Shown: positions 1 to 6,678, counted from the stretch's first letter. The stretch is 8,383 nt of DNA from Betaproteobacteria bacterium (GCA_013205155.1 JABMMT010000036.1:1-8383), one strand, 5' to 3'. Made by a program: numbers and translations. Notes: a model not told the origin generated them from the letters alone.

Positions 1-211
1 AAAAACTGATCCCTAAAGCCCCGGGGAGCCCAAAGATCAAGATCAGAAATAATCTCAAGCCAGCAGGTAGATAAATCCAATGAACCCCTAAGCCATACAT
101 TAATTCAGTAGTTAACCAATCATTAAGATAAAACAAGATTAAGTACAAAACCGAACTGAGTGCAAACTCAAAGAGCCAGCCAGCAAAATTGGAAGAGAGC
201 ACTTTTAGCAT
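1..211 (-). CDS. Membrane protein of unknown function, N-terminal part (C-terminus beyond window edge)
   Basis: An open frame reads leftward from an ATG at 211-209 through 70 codons without a stop and leaves the window. An in-frame TAA lies two codons upstream of the ATG, so this start is well bounded, although no Shine-Dalgarno sequence precedes it. The protein is strongly hydrophobic: a first likely transmembrane segment spans about residues 8-30 and a second about 45-68. Between them is a loop with the residues MYGLGVHWIYLPAGLR; a YLPAGLR-type stretch before a membrane helix is something I associate with uncharacterised betaproteobacterial membrane proteins (memory, not a search). Function is unknown. 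It is divergent from the winged-helix gene at 338-685, which might regulate it (inference only). Coding reality is supported by the uninterrupted frame to the edge and by coherent membrane topology. Confidence 0.72.
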   Translation of the reverse strand, partial: MLKVLSSNFAGWLFEFALSSVLYLILFYLNDWLTTELMYGLGVHWIYLPAGLRLFLILIFGLPGALGISF

Positions 212-244
212 TATTTATGAGTATGGTTTATTTTTTCAAGCTTG

Positions 245-264
245 CATACAAGTTCCATACAAGT
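245..264. repeat. Tandem 9-bp direct repeat CATACAAGT in a divergent intergenic region
   Basis: CATACAAGT occurs at 245-253 and again at 256-264, an exact repeat with an 11-bp period, close to one helical turn. A shorter copy, TACAAGT, lies at 301-307, about four more turns downstream. All three are in the same orientation between the divergent membrane-protein gene and the winged-helix gene. Same-face direct repeats in such a place are compatible with an operator, but no bound protein can be named from sequence. Confidence 0.4.
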
Positions 265-285
265 GCGCCTAAGGGCTAATACGGA

Positions 286-291
286 TATACT
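286..291 (+). promoter_or_regulatory. Candidate -10 hexamer TATACT for the winged-helix gene
   Basis: TATACT matches five of six positions of the sigma-70 -10 consensus and lies 46 nt before the chosen ATG at 338, which would give a leader of about 40 nt. There is no recognisable -35 hexamer at 16-18 bp and no extended -10 TG, so this is only a weak candidate in AT-rich DNA. Confidence 0.2.
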
Positions 292-337
292 AATAAAAAT
301 TACAAGTTTCCTAATTCAATTCAGTAATCCCCACACC

Positions 338-685
338 ATGCTAACCAATAAAACTTCTTATCTTCGCTTTCTCAATTTACTGGATGCTATCGACCGCATG
401 AATCCTGGTAAAAAGCTCGATCGTACTGAAGAAAGCTTGCTCGATAAAATCGTGCTCGCTTCATTCACTAAAAAAACGATCTTAGTAGGGGATTTAATTT
501 CACTCTCTGAACTAGGGTCCCAGGCTACTTTGCATGGCCGCTTGAAAAATCTCAATGCCATGGGATATATCAAAATGGCTGCTAATGCTGATGGACGGAA
601 AAAAGAGGTAGTGCCAACAAAGCTAGCTTTTAAACGTTATGAAGAAATTTCTAAATGCTTAGAGAAAGCAGCGAAAGCCGGTTAA
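338..685 (+). CDS. Small winged-helix (MarR-like) DNA-binding protein
   Basis: A 115-residue protein whose C-terminal half looks like a winged helix-turn-helix domain. Residues 31-58 form helical segments. The SLSELGSQATLHGRLKNLNA stretch (about 55-74) has the pattern of a helix-turn-helix with its recognition helix. Residues 77-95 (GYIKM, DGRKKEVVPT) resemble the beta-wing and the DxRxKxVxLT signature of MarR-type regulators. The target is unknown; the divergent membrane gene and the TACAAGT repeats upstream are candidates by position only. The start is uncertain: the frame stays open upstream to a TTG at 242, which would add 32 residues, but that extension crosses the repeat region and lacks regulator-like sequence, so the ATG at 338 is preferred. 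Neither start has a clear ribosome binding site. The gene ends shortly before a strong hairpin terminator. Confidence 0.75.
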   Translation: MLTNKTSYLRFLNLLDAIDRMNPGKKLDRTEESLLDKIVLASFTKKTILVGDLISLSELGSQATLHGRLKNLNAMGYIKMAANADGRKKEVVPTKLAFKRYEEISKCLEKAAKAG

Positions 686-714
686 GGAGCTACTTTGCAC
701 AATTTGGTATGTAA

Positions 715-742
715 CAAAAAGCCCTCATGAGAGGGCTTTTTG
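715..742. terminator. Symmetric intrinsic terminator between convergent genes
   Basis: A 12-bp perfect stem (CAAAAAGCCCTC pairing with GAGGGCTTTTTG) closes a 4-nt ATGA loop. The GC-rich core is flanked by five A on the left and five T on the right, so it can act as a rho-independent terminator in both directions. It sits 29 nt after the winged-helix stop codon and 24 nt beyond the ychF stop codon, as expected for a bidirectional terminator serving both genes. Confidence 0.92.
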
Positions 743-766
743 CTTCTACAGTAATGAATATTTTAT

Positions 767-1861
767 TTAAACATTAAACAAGAAGTTTAATACATCTCCA
801 TCTTTTACGACATACTCTTTGCCTTCAGCCCGCATCTTACCGGCTTCTTTAGCGCCTGACTCGCCCTTAAAACGAATGAAGTCATCATAGGAAATTGTTT
901 GGGCACGAATAAAACCACGCTCGAAATCCGTATGAATCACGCCTGCTGCCTGAGGAGCTGTATCACCTTGGTGAATAGTCCAAGCCCTTACCTCTTTTAC
1001 GCCAGCTGTGAAATAAGTATGAAGACCAAGTAAAGAATAGCCTGCTCTGATGACACGATCTAAGCCTGGCTCTTCCATGCCAAGATCAGCCAAAAATTCA
1101 ATTTTGTCAGCATCATCCAAATCGGCAATTTCAGCTTCAATCGCTGCACATACCGCAACCACCGGTGCATTTTCTTTTGCAGCATGTTGCTTTACTACCT
1201 CTAAATGAGGGTTATTAGTAAAGCCGTCTTCTTTCACATTAGCAACATACATTGCAGGCTTTGCAGTAATTAAGCACAGTGGCTGAATGACTAGTTTCTC
1301 TTCTGCTGTGAGCGGCAAACTCCGTACCGGTTGAGCAGTATCTAAATGCGCCTGAACTTTAGTCAGCACCGCTACCAAAGCAGCAGCTTCTTTATCATTA
1401 CCAGACTTTGCAGCCTTAGTTGAGCGATTTAATGTCTTTTCAACAGTGGCTAAATCGGATAGAGCCAGCTCTGTATCAATTACACCAATATCAGCAATTG
1501 GATCGATTTTTCCGGCAACGTGGATGACGTTTGGATCCTCAAAACAACGAACGACATGGGTAATAGCATCGGTTTCGCGAATAGTGGCTAAAAATTGATT
1601 GCCTAGACCCTCCCCTTTAGAGGCGCCTGCTACCAAACCTGCAATATCGACGAACTCGACTGCGGCTGGCAGAATGCGCTCAGGCTTCACAATTTCAGCC
1701 AGTGCAGCTAAACGGGAGTCAGGAACCTCAACGATGCCCACATTAGGCTCAATCGTGCAAAAAGGATAGTTTTCCGCTGCGATTCCAGCCTTGGTAAGCG
1801 CATTAAAGAGGGTAGATTTGCCGACATTAGGCAGGCCGACGATGCCACATTTTAAAGACAT
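767..1861 (-). CDS. ychF: Redox/stress-linked ribosome-binding ATPase YchF (OLA1 family)
   Basis: At 364 residues it is essentially the same length as E. coli YchF (363). It belongs to the Obg-like P-loop NTPases, whose YchF/OLA1 branch prefers ATP over GTP, binds ribosomes and is implicated in stress responses. Visible motifs are the P-loop GLPNVGKST at residues 9-17, the NYPFCTIEPN switch region at 31-40, the G3 motif DIAGL at 72-76 followed by a glycine-rich switch II loop, and NVKE at 208-211 in place of a GTP-specific NKxD, consistent with ATP preference. A helical insertion spans about 130-200. The C-terminal TGS domain covers about 278-362 and ends in the typical GKEYVVKDGDVLNFLFNV. 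The ATG at 1861 follows directly from the family N-terminus (MSLKCGIVG). No Shine-Dalgarno sequence is seen; a -10-like TACAAT ends 6 nt before the ATG. It is convergent with the winged-helix gene and divergent from the hydroxylase. Confidence 0.98.
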   Translation of the reverse strand: MSLKCGIVGLPNVGKSTLFNALTKAGIAAENYPFCTIEPNVGIVEVPDSRLAALAEIVKPERILPAAVEFVDIAGLVAGASKGEGLGNQFLATIRETDAITHVVRCFEDPNVIHVAGKIDPIADIGVIDTELALSDLATVEKTLNRSTKAAKSGNDKEAAALVAVLTKVQAHLDTAQPVRSLPLTAEEKLVIQPLCLITAKPAMYVANVKEDGFTNNPHLEVVKQHAAKENAPVVAVCAAIEAEIADLDDADKIEFLADLGMEEPGLDRVIRAGYSLLGLHTYFTAGVKEVRAWTIHQGDTAPQAAGVIHTDFERGFIRAQTISYDDFIRFKGESGAKEAGKMRAEGKEYVVKDGDVLNFLFNV

Positions 1862-1867
1862 GGGCTT

Positions 1868-1873
1868 ATTGTA
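1868..1873 (-). promoter_or_regulatory. Candidate -10 hexamer TACAAT for ychF
   Basis: Read on the minus strand, TACAAT matches five of six positions of TATAAT and is separated from the ychF ATG by only 6 nt. Transcription would then begin at or next to the A of the start codon. No convincing -35 hexamer lies 15-18 bp upstream. Support comes from position and from the lack of room for any other promoter except inside the neighbouring gene. Confidence 0.4.
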
Positions 1874-1895
1874 AAGGTGCTGGATTCGATATCAT
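1869..1895 (+). promoter_or_regulatory. Candidate promoter of the hydroxylase-dsbC-M61-ung cluster
   Basis: TTGTAA at 1869-1874 (four of six matches to TTGACA) and TATCAT at 1890-1895 (five of six matches to TATAAT) are separated by 15 bp, slightly short of the optimum. The -10 ends 6 nt before the ATG at 1902, so the transcript would be leaderless or nearly so. The -35 overlaps the candidate ychF -10 on the other strand. A GGAG at 1896-1899 lies only 2 nt from the ATG, too close for a normal Shine-Dalgarno. Confidence 0.35.
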
Positions 1896-1901
1896 GGAGT
1901 T

Positions 1902-3176
1902 ATGTCAGAAGTTCACCCAAAAATCTCCACTAAATCCCCTCCACATCCCATTAAAGTTCGCACCGTAGACGTTGCCGTCATTGGAGGAGGGATTGTTGGC
2001 AAAGCTTGCGCCTTAGGACTGGCGCAGCTTGGCCTAAATACTATTGAAATTGCTCCCGATTTGGGGCAAACCGTACCAAGCCCACAAGGAGATCAATGGG
2101 GTCAACGGGTTTACGCTTTTTCGCTCAGTACACAAAAATTATTAGCCCATCTACAAATTTGGGATGCCCTAGATCATTCCCGCATTCAAGTTTTAAGGGA
2201 TATGCGGATTTATGGAGATCGGGGTGAAAAGAATGATCAACTTCACCTATCGGCATTCGAAGCAGGCACACCTCAATTAGCATGGATTGGCGAATCCAAT
2301 CTGGTTGAACATATTCTTGATCAAGCTTCTCGCTTTCAGAATAAATTAGAGCGCTTAACTGATGTTGTTGAAAAAATAGATACTGATCACGAGGGTGTCA
2401 CGCTTAATTTAAAAAATGGAGGTGTCATTCAAGCGCAATTAGTGATTGCAGCCGATGGCGCAAATTCACCTATCCGCAGTGAATTGGGAATTAGTACCAG
2501 CGAAGAAAGTTATTCTCAAAGCGCTGTTGTGGCCAATTGGATATGCACCTATCCTCACCTTGAAACTGCTTTTCAGTGGTTCTTACCAGGCGGTGACATC
2601 ATTGCGATGCTGCCCCTGCCAAACAAACAAGTGTCAATGGTTTGGTCAACTTCTCCAGAAAATGCAACTGCACTTTTGAAACTTGACCAAAATGGATGGT
2701 CCGAACTTTTAAGCACTATCGCCAATGCTGCTATTGGTAAACAATTGGGTGAACTCACTCTGAATTCAGCGCCTGCAGCTTTCCCATTAAGAAAAATTCG
2801 GGCGAGTCGATTTATTGGCCCAGAATCTTCTCCAAAGATTGCCCTGATTGGTGATGCTGCCCACGTGATGCATCCGCTAGCCGGACAGGGCTTAAATTTA
2901 GGTCTTCGTGATGTGGCCGTTTTACTCAACATTCTTGGTAAGCGTGAGTCCTTTCGCTCGGTGAATGACCCAGTTCTATTACGTCGTTATGAACGCCAGC
3001 GCCAAGGGGACACTACTGCGCTACTGTGGGTCACCGATAAACTGAAAAGATTATTTTCCGCAAACAGCAATCCAGAGCGTCAACTCCGCAATTGGGGTCT
3101 TGGGTTAGTCAATAGAAGTCACTTTATAAAACAACGCCTCATTGAACGCGCCTTAGGAGAAATTGATTTTGAATAA
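1902..3176 (+). CDS. UbiH/UbiF/VisC/COQ6-family FAD-dependent aromatic-ring hydroxylase
   Basis: A 424-residue class A flavoprotein monooxygenase of the ubiquinone-biosynthesis group. Members use NAD(P)H and O2 to hydroxylate the ring of polyprenyl-phenol intermediates at the inner membrane. The FAD-binding Rossmann motif GGGIVG is at residues 28-33. An RVYAFSLST segment near 69-77 corresponds to the RxxALS segment of UbiH-like proteins. The DG motif (ADGANS) is at 184-189, and the second FAD motif GDAAH, followed by HPLAGQGLNLGLRD, lies at 317-337. About 20 residues precede the Rossmann fold, which is normal. Sequence alone does not show which ring position (C1, C5 or C6) it hydroxylates, and betaproteobacterial members show varied regioselectivity, so no gene symbol is given. 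It begins 40 nt from divergent ychF and its last codons overlap the dsbC start, which suggests translational coupling. Alternatives such as a non-ubiquinone aromatic monooxygenase are less likely. Confidence 0.92.
   Translation: MSEVHPKISTKSPPHPIKVRTVDVAVIGGGIVGKACALGLAQLGLNTIEIAPDLGQTVPSPQGDQWGQRVYAFSLSTQKLLAHLQIWDALDHSRIQVLRDMRIYGDRGEKNDQLHLSAFEAGTPQLAWIGESNLVEHILDQASRFQNKLERLTDVVEKIDTDHEGVTLNLKNGGVIQAQLVIAADGANSPIRSELGISTSEESYSQSAVVANWICTYPHLETAFQWFLPGGDIIAMLPLPNKQVSMVWSTSPENATALLKLDQNGWSELLSTIANAAIGKQLGELTLNSAPAAFPLRKIRASRFIGPESSPKIALIGDAAHVMHPLAGQGLNLGLRDVAVLLNILGKRESFRSVNDPVLLRRYERQRQGDTTALLWVTDKLKRLFSANSNPERQLRNWGLGLVNRSHFIKQRLIERALGEIDFE
3155..3159 (+). promoter_or_regulatory. Ribosome binding site deciding the dsbC start
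   Basis: AGGAG inside the last codons of the upstream hydroxylase lies 9 nt before a TTG at 3169 and 3 nt before another TTG at 3163. The spacing favours the downstream TTG, which also gives the more typical signal peptide beginning MNKF. Confidence 0.6.
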
Positions 3177-3885
3177 ATTTTTATCTAGTAGCCTATTCCT
3201 CCTTAGCGCTCTTCTTTGCATTGGCAACGCTCATGCACAAGCAGAACAACAACTCAAGACCGAGCTTCAGAAGAAAATAGGTGCCAACGCCAAAGTGCGA
3301 AGCGTTTCTCCGTCTCCTGTCCCGGGTCTATATGAAGTGTTAGTTGGTAATGATGTCTTTTATTCAGACAGCACCGGAAAATATCTGATTCAGGGAGAAA
3401 TTATTGAGCTGGCAACAGGTAAAAATATCACTGAACAAAGAAAAGGTGATTTAAATCGGATTAAGTGGGCCGATCTCACACCAGCCAATGCGATCAAAAC
3501 AGTCCACGGGAATGGCAGCCGACAATTAGCAGTATTTTCTGATCCGAATTGTGGCTACTGTAAGCGTCTTGACAAGTCATTACAGCAGCTAGATAACGTC
3601 ACTATCTACACCTATCTGATTCCTATTTTGTCAGCAGACTCAGCTCTCAAATCAAAACAAATATGGTGCTCTAGTGATCCTTATAAGACCTATATAGATT
3701 GGATGGTCAATGGGCTTACTCCTAGCGGTAAGAGTGATTGCACCACCCCGCTAGATAAAAATTTGGCTTTTGCAAAGTCTTATGGCATCACTGGTACACC
3801 GACCCTTTTCTTTACTGATGGCAGTCGCTTTCCTGGTGCGGTACAGCTTACGGACATTGAAAAGAAATTTAGCTCACTTAAATAA
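3169..3885 (+). CDS. dsbC: Periplasmic thiol:disulfide isomerase DsbC
   Basis: A 238-residue precursor, close in length to E. coli DsbC (236). DsbC is a V-shaped homodimer that reshuffles wrong disulfides in periplasmic proteins and is kept reduced by DsbD, which is not seen here. Residues 1-23 form a Sec signal peptide: Lys at position 3, a hydrophobic core LFLLSALLCIG and an AHA cleavage site before Gln24. The N-terminal dimerisation domain spans about 25-83 and the thioredoxin-like domain follows. The active site CGYC is at 128-131, identical to the E. coli motif. The cis-proline loop GTP is at 199-201. Cys167 and Cys181 match the structural disulfide of DsbC. The start is a TTG, supported by AGGAG 9 nt upstream; a TTG at 3163 is the alternative, and no ATG is available. 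It overlaps the hydroxylase by 8 nt and is followed after 5 nt by the M61 peptidase. Confidence 0.95.
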   Translation: MNKFLSSSLFLLSALLCIGNAHAQAEQQLKTELQKKIGANAKVRSVSPSPVPGLYEVLVGNDVFYSDSTGKYLIQGEIIELATGKNITEQRKGDLNRIKWADLTPANAIKTVHGNGSRQLAVFSDPNCGYCKRLDKSLQQLDNVTIYTYLIPILSADSALKSKQIWCSSDPYKTYIDWMVNGLTPSGKSDCTTPLDKNLAFAKSYGITGTPTLFFTDGSRFPGAVQLTDIEKKFSSLK

Positions 3886-3890
3886 ACGTA

Positions 3891-5669
3891 ATGATTCACT
3901 CAGATCTTCCTGTAATTCAATACACCATATGGCCAGCTGACCTGCATGGCCATCGCTTTCGGGTCAAGCTGCACATTACTAATCCAGACCCCAATGGTCA
4001 AATTTTGGAAATGCCAGCATGGATTCCAGGCAGCTATTTAATTCGAGATTTCAGTAAGCACATTGAATCTATCCAGGCATATACGACTGGGAAAAACATC
4101 AAACCTATTTCTTTGGATCGAATTGATAACGACCGCTGGCGCCTGCCTCAGAATTATGCTGCCGTAGACATTATCACTACAGTCTATGCCTTTGATTCCT
4201 CAGTGCGAGCAGCCTATCTCGATACTGAGCGAGCATTCTTTAATGCTAGTAGCTTATGCCTAGTAGTAAAAGGGCAAGAGCAGTTGCCGTGCTCTCTTGC
4301 CATCGTTGCACCAGAAGCGGCAAGTGCCGAGCACTGGTCAGTGCAAACAAGCATGAGGTCAGCAAAAACTGATTCACAAGGTTTTGGTTTTTATCTAGCA
4401 AAAGATTATGAGGACTTACTTGATCATCCAGTTGCCATGGGTGAATTTCAAATAGTGCAGTGGAAATCCAATGGGATAGCTCATCGCATGGCGATTCAAG
4501 GATGCGTGAACCTGATAGATTCAGCAAAACTGGCAGATGATCTACAAGCAATTTGCACCTCTACGATTAATCTATTTGAACCTCAATCCAAAAAGGTACC
4601 GTTTAATCACTACCTATTCTTAGTCAATGCGGTACTCAATGGCTATGGCGGTCTTGAACACCGTAATAGCACTGCTTTACTATGTCGCCGTGATCAGATT
4701 CCTCAAAGCGGGATACTTCATGAAGAAAGTATTTATAGGGAGTTTTTAGGCTTATGCAGTCATGAGTATTTTCATGCGTGGTTAGTAAAGCGCATTCAAC
4801 CGAAAGTATTTCAACCTTACCAACTCGACCGCAGAAATCATACTCGCCTGCTCTGGCTGTTTGAGGGCTTCACTAGCTACTATGATGATCTTCAGCTACT
4901 TCGTAGCAAACGGATAGATCTCAAAACATATTTAAAATTGGTTTCTGACAACTGGAATGGAATTTTGCGTGGCCCAGGACGACAGAAACAAAGTCTTGCA
5001 GACAGTTCATTTGATGCGTGGAATAAGTACTACCAGGCTGATGAAAATACCCCAAATGCAGTAGTGAGCTACTACGGTAAGGGTGCCTTACTTGCATTAG
5101 GACTAGATCTACAAATTAGGGCTTTCTCAAAAAACCAGAAGTCTTTAGACGACCTGATGCGACTCATTTGGCAAAGGCATGGTGTCACTATGGAGGGCCT
5201 TGCCGAGGATGGTCTAGATATTCTGCTCTCCGATCTTTTGGGAAGCGGTTTTATAAAAACTTGGCATGAAATAAAGCGCAAGTATATTTTTGGCACTGAA
5301 GATATACCCATTCAAAAATGGATTGCCTCAAAACATATCTCAGTTCAACTAAAACCAGTATCCAAGCTTGAAAAGCTAAAGCTTCAATTTGGTATGCGTT
5401 ATAACGAGGCTAATGGCTGGCTCAAAGTGACCCATGTTTTAGATGGAGGAATCGCCCAAGCAGCTGGGCTATCAGCGGGTGATTTATTGGCTAGTATCAA
5501 TGGTCAACGCATCACTAGCGCACGCTGGGATAAGGTTCTTGCTGGACTTTCAGAAAATCAAAATATCAGTATTTGCTTTTATCGGGATGATTTGATGCAT
5601 GAGCGCTTGGCTCTACTGAAAGCCACTACTCCTACTCAATATGAGCTCAGTAGTACAAAAAACGCCTAA
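3891..5669 (+). CDS. M61 family metallopeptidase (glycyl aminopeptidase-like) with C-terminal PDZ domain
   Basis: A 592-residue zinc peptidase with the three-part layout of family M61. An N-terminal beta-rich domain spans about 8-190 (MPAWIPGSYLIRDF at 41-54 is a conserved stretch). A thermolysin-like catalytic domain covers about 235-460 and a PDZ domain about 495-575 (GGIAQAAGLSAGDLLASING at 519-538). Zinc ligands are visible: HEYFH at 291-295 (His291, His295, general base Glu292) and Glu325 in LWLFEGFTSYYDD. GYGGLEH at 251-257 is positioned like the GxMEN substrate motif of M1 aminopeptidases, and VSYYGKGALL near 392-400 carries the likely catalytic tyrosine. Characterised relatives remove N-terminal glycine or alanine. 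No signal peptide is seen, so a cytosolic location is inferred. The ATG lies 5 nt after the dsbC stop and lacks a clear Shine-Dalgarno, which suggests translation coupled to dsbC. Confidence 0.94.
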   Translation: MIHSDLPVIQYTIWPADLHGHRFRVKLHITNPDPNGQILEMPAWIPGSYLIRDFSKHIESIQAYTTGKNIKPISLDRIDNDRWRLPQNYAAVDIITTVYAFDSSVRAAYLDTERAFFNASSLCLVVKGQEQLPCSLAIVAPEAASAEHWSVQTSMRSAKTDSQGFGFYLAKDYEDLLDHPVAMGEFQIVQWKSNGIAHRMAIQGCVNLIDSAKLADDLQAICTSTINLFEPQSKKVPFNHYLFLVNAVLNGYGGLEHRNSTALLCRRDQIPQSGILHEESIYREFLGLCSHEYFHAWLVKRIQPKVFQPYQLDRRNHTRLLWLFEGFTSYYDDLQLLRSKRIDLKTYLKLVSDNWNGILRGPGRQKQSLADSSFDAWNKYYQADENTPNAVVSYYGKGALLALGLDLQIRAFSKNQKSLDDLMRLIWQRHGVTMEGLAEDGLDILLSDLLGSGFIKTWHEIKRKYIFGTEDIPIQKWIASKHISVQLKPVSKLEKLKLQFGMRYNEANGWLKVTHVLDGGIAQAAGLSAGDLLASINGQRITSARWDKVLAGLSENQNISICFYRDDLMHERLALLKATTPTQYELSSTKNA

Positions 5670-5677
5670 TTGATTTA

Positions 5678-6454
5678 ATGTATTCTTTTTCTGAAGTTGA
5701 CATTCCACAAGACTGGCGAGAGCTGCTAGGTGATTATTTTGACTCCAGAGAGTGGGCTGTATTAAAAAATAATTTGCAAGCCATTTTGATCCGAGATCCT
5801 AGGCTTATTAGTCCTAAGCCCGAAAAATTTTTCAAAGCCTTGCAATTAACACCGGTTAATCAAGTCAAGGTTGTTATTTTGGGCCAGGACCCCTATCACT
5901 CACCAGGGCTTGCTCAAGGACTGGCATTTTCAATACCTGCAGATATCGCAATGAATTCGCGAGCGTTCCCAAGCTCACTCCGCAATATCAGCAAAGCGCT
6001 TGCTCTTGAACAATTTGGTCATCTTCCTAATGGTGATTTACTACCTTGGGCTGATCAAGGCGTACTACTCCTAAATACCGCGTTGAGTGTGAAATTAGGT
6101 GAGGCAGGAAGTCATGCCAATCTTGGATGGAAGAGTTTGATTGATCAATTAATTTGTGCCTTAGCTCAACACAAGCCGAATTTGGTTTGGATGCTTTGGG
6201 GTGGTCATGCACAATCCAAATTACCTCTGATAGCCAATGCTTCTGAACAGCTCATTTTGCAATCGTCCCACCCTTCAGGACTGGGTGTCTATAAAACTAA
6301 CCGGCCTTTCTTAGAGCCTGGTGATCAGAAAAGCTGTGGTCATTTTATGAAGACCAATGAGTGGCTGGTGCAACATAGTGAGACCCCCATTCAATGGATA
6401 AGCTACAGTACTAAAGACTTATTTAGCGATAGCGGTGAAGATACATCCCACTAG
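5678..6454 (+). CDS. ung: Uracil-DNA glycosylase, family 1
   Basis: This enzyme removes uracil from DNA to start base excision repair. At 258 residues it is longer than E. coli Ung (229), with extra residues near both ends. The water-activating loop GQDPYH is at 69-74 with catalytic Asp71. SSLRNI at 99-104 corresponds to the Pro/Ser-rich DNA-backbone loop. LPWADQGVLLLNTALSV at 122-138 forms the core strand that carries the uracil-recognising Asn (Asn133). WMLWGGHAQSK at 171-181 is also conserved. The leucine intercalation loop reads HPSGLG at 198-203 in place of the usual HPSPLS, and a longer linker precedes the conserved CGHFMKTN. The catalytic His198 and the intercalating Leu202 are retained, so activity is expected. 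The ATG lies 8 nt after the M61 stop with no strong Shine-Dalgarno. The last 36 nt overlap a convergent small membrane-protein gene. Confidence 0.96.
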   Translation: MYSFSEVDIPQDWRELLGDYFDSREWAVLKNNLQAILIRDPRLISPKPEKFFKALQLTPVNQVKVVILGQDPYHSPGLAQGLAFSIPADIAMNSRAFPSSLRNISKALALEQFGHLPNGDLLPWADQGVLLLNTALSVKLGEAGSHANLGWKSLIDQLICALAQHKPNLVWMLWGGHAQSKLPLIANASEQLILQSSHPSGLGVYKTNRPFLEPGDQKSCGHFMKTNEWLVQHSETPIQWISYSTKDLFSDSGEDTSH

Positions 6455-6673
6455 GCAGGATGCAAAAATAGCACTTAGCCACTCAAGCATTTGCCCAGAC
6501 TGAAAAAAACCGGCGTACTGTCCCAAATAGGCGCTGGCAGCGGCTGCAATAAAGCCTAGAAAGCCCGCCAAGAAGAGCTTTAGGGGCTTTAATCCGCTAG
6601 ACCTGCCAGGGTAAAAAATCCAAGCTGATGCCCCCGATACACCGCCAATCACCAGAAAAGCCAAAAACCCCAT
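6419..6673 (-). CDS. GlsB/YeaQ/YmgE-like small membrane protein
   Basis: An 84-residue hydrophobic protein with three likely transmembrane helices, about residues 1-20, 31-50 and 62-81. A short charged loop, YPGRSSGLKPLK, follows helix 1. The pattern MGFLAFLVIGGVSG, then PGR, then a Gly-rich second helix and a third helix after a short loop resembles the GlsB/YeaQ/YmgE (transglycosylase-associated) family, whose E. coli member YeaQ has about 82 residues. Biochemical function of that family is poorly defined; the name rests on general stress association. The start at 6673 is chosen because GGGGG lies 5 nt upstream and because length and N-terminus then fit the family. In-frame ATGs at 6685, 6697, 6715 and 6739 would extend it by 4 to 22 residues. 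Its 3' end overlaps ung by 36 nt in convergent orientation; its 5' end faces hemA. Identification is by pattern, so moderately sure. Confidence 0.72.
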   Translation of the reverse strand: MGFLAFLVIGGVSGASAWIFYPGRSSGLKPLKLFLAGFLGFIAAAASAYLGQYAGFFQSGQMLEWLSAIFASCLVGCIFTAIAK

Positions 6674-6678
6674 TGTTA

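Noticed and set aside
242..337. Upstream TTG extension of the winged-helix gene, adding 32 residues
   Set aside because: The added part does not resemble the domain, crosses the TACAAGT repeats and the candidate -10, and has no ribosome binding site. The ATG at 338 gives a compact family-like protein, though the TTG cannot be strictly excluded.
2573..2932. Open frame of 119 codons on the minus strand inside the FAD hydroxylase
   Set aside because: It is antisense to a clearly conserved flavoprotein region containing the GDAAH motif. It has no recognisable domain, and its composition is explained by the codons of the opposite strand.
4246..4551. Open frame of 101 codons on the minus strand inside the M61 peptidase
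   Set aside because: It is antisense to the N-terminal domain of a confidently identified gene, with no ribosome binding site or protein-family resemblance.
5364..5384. Two AAGCTT palindromes 15 bp apart with an intervening AAAAGCT
   Set aside because: They encode a Lys/Leu-rich segment (KLEKLK) of the M61 protein just before its PDZ domain. Codon repetition explains them, and nothing suggests a regulatory role.
6673..6678. TTGTTA as a -35 element for hemA
   Set aside because: It lies 25 bp from the TATAAT at 6704, too far for a sigma-70 promoter, so it was not paired with the -10.
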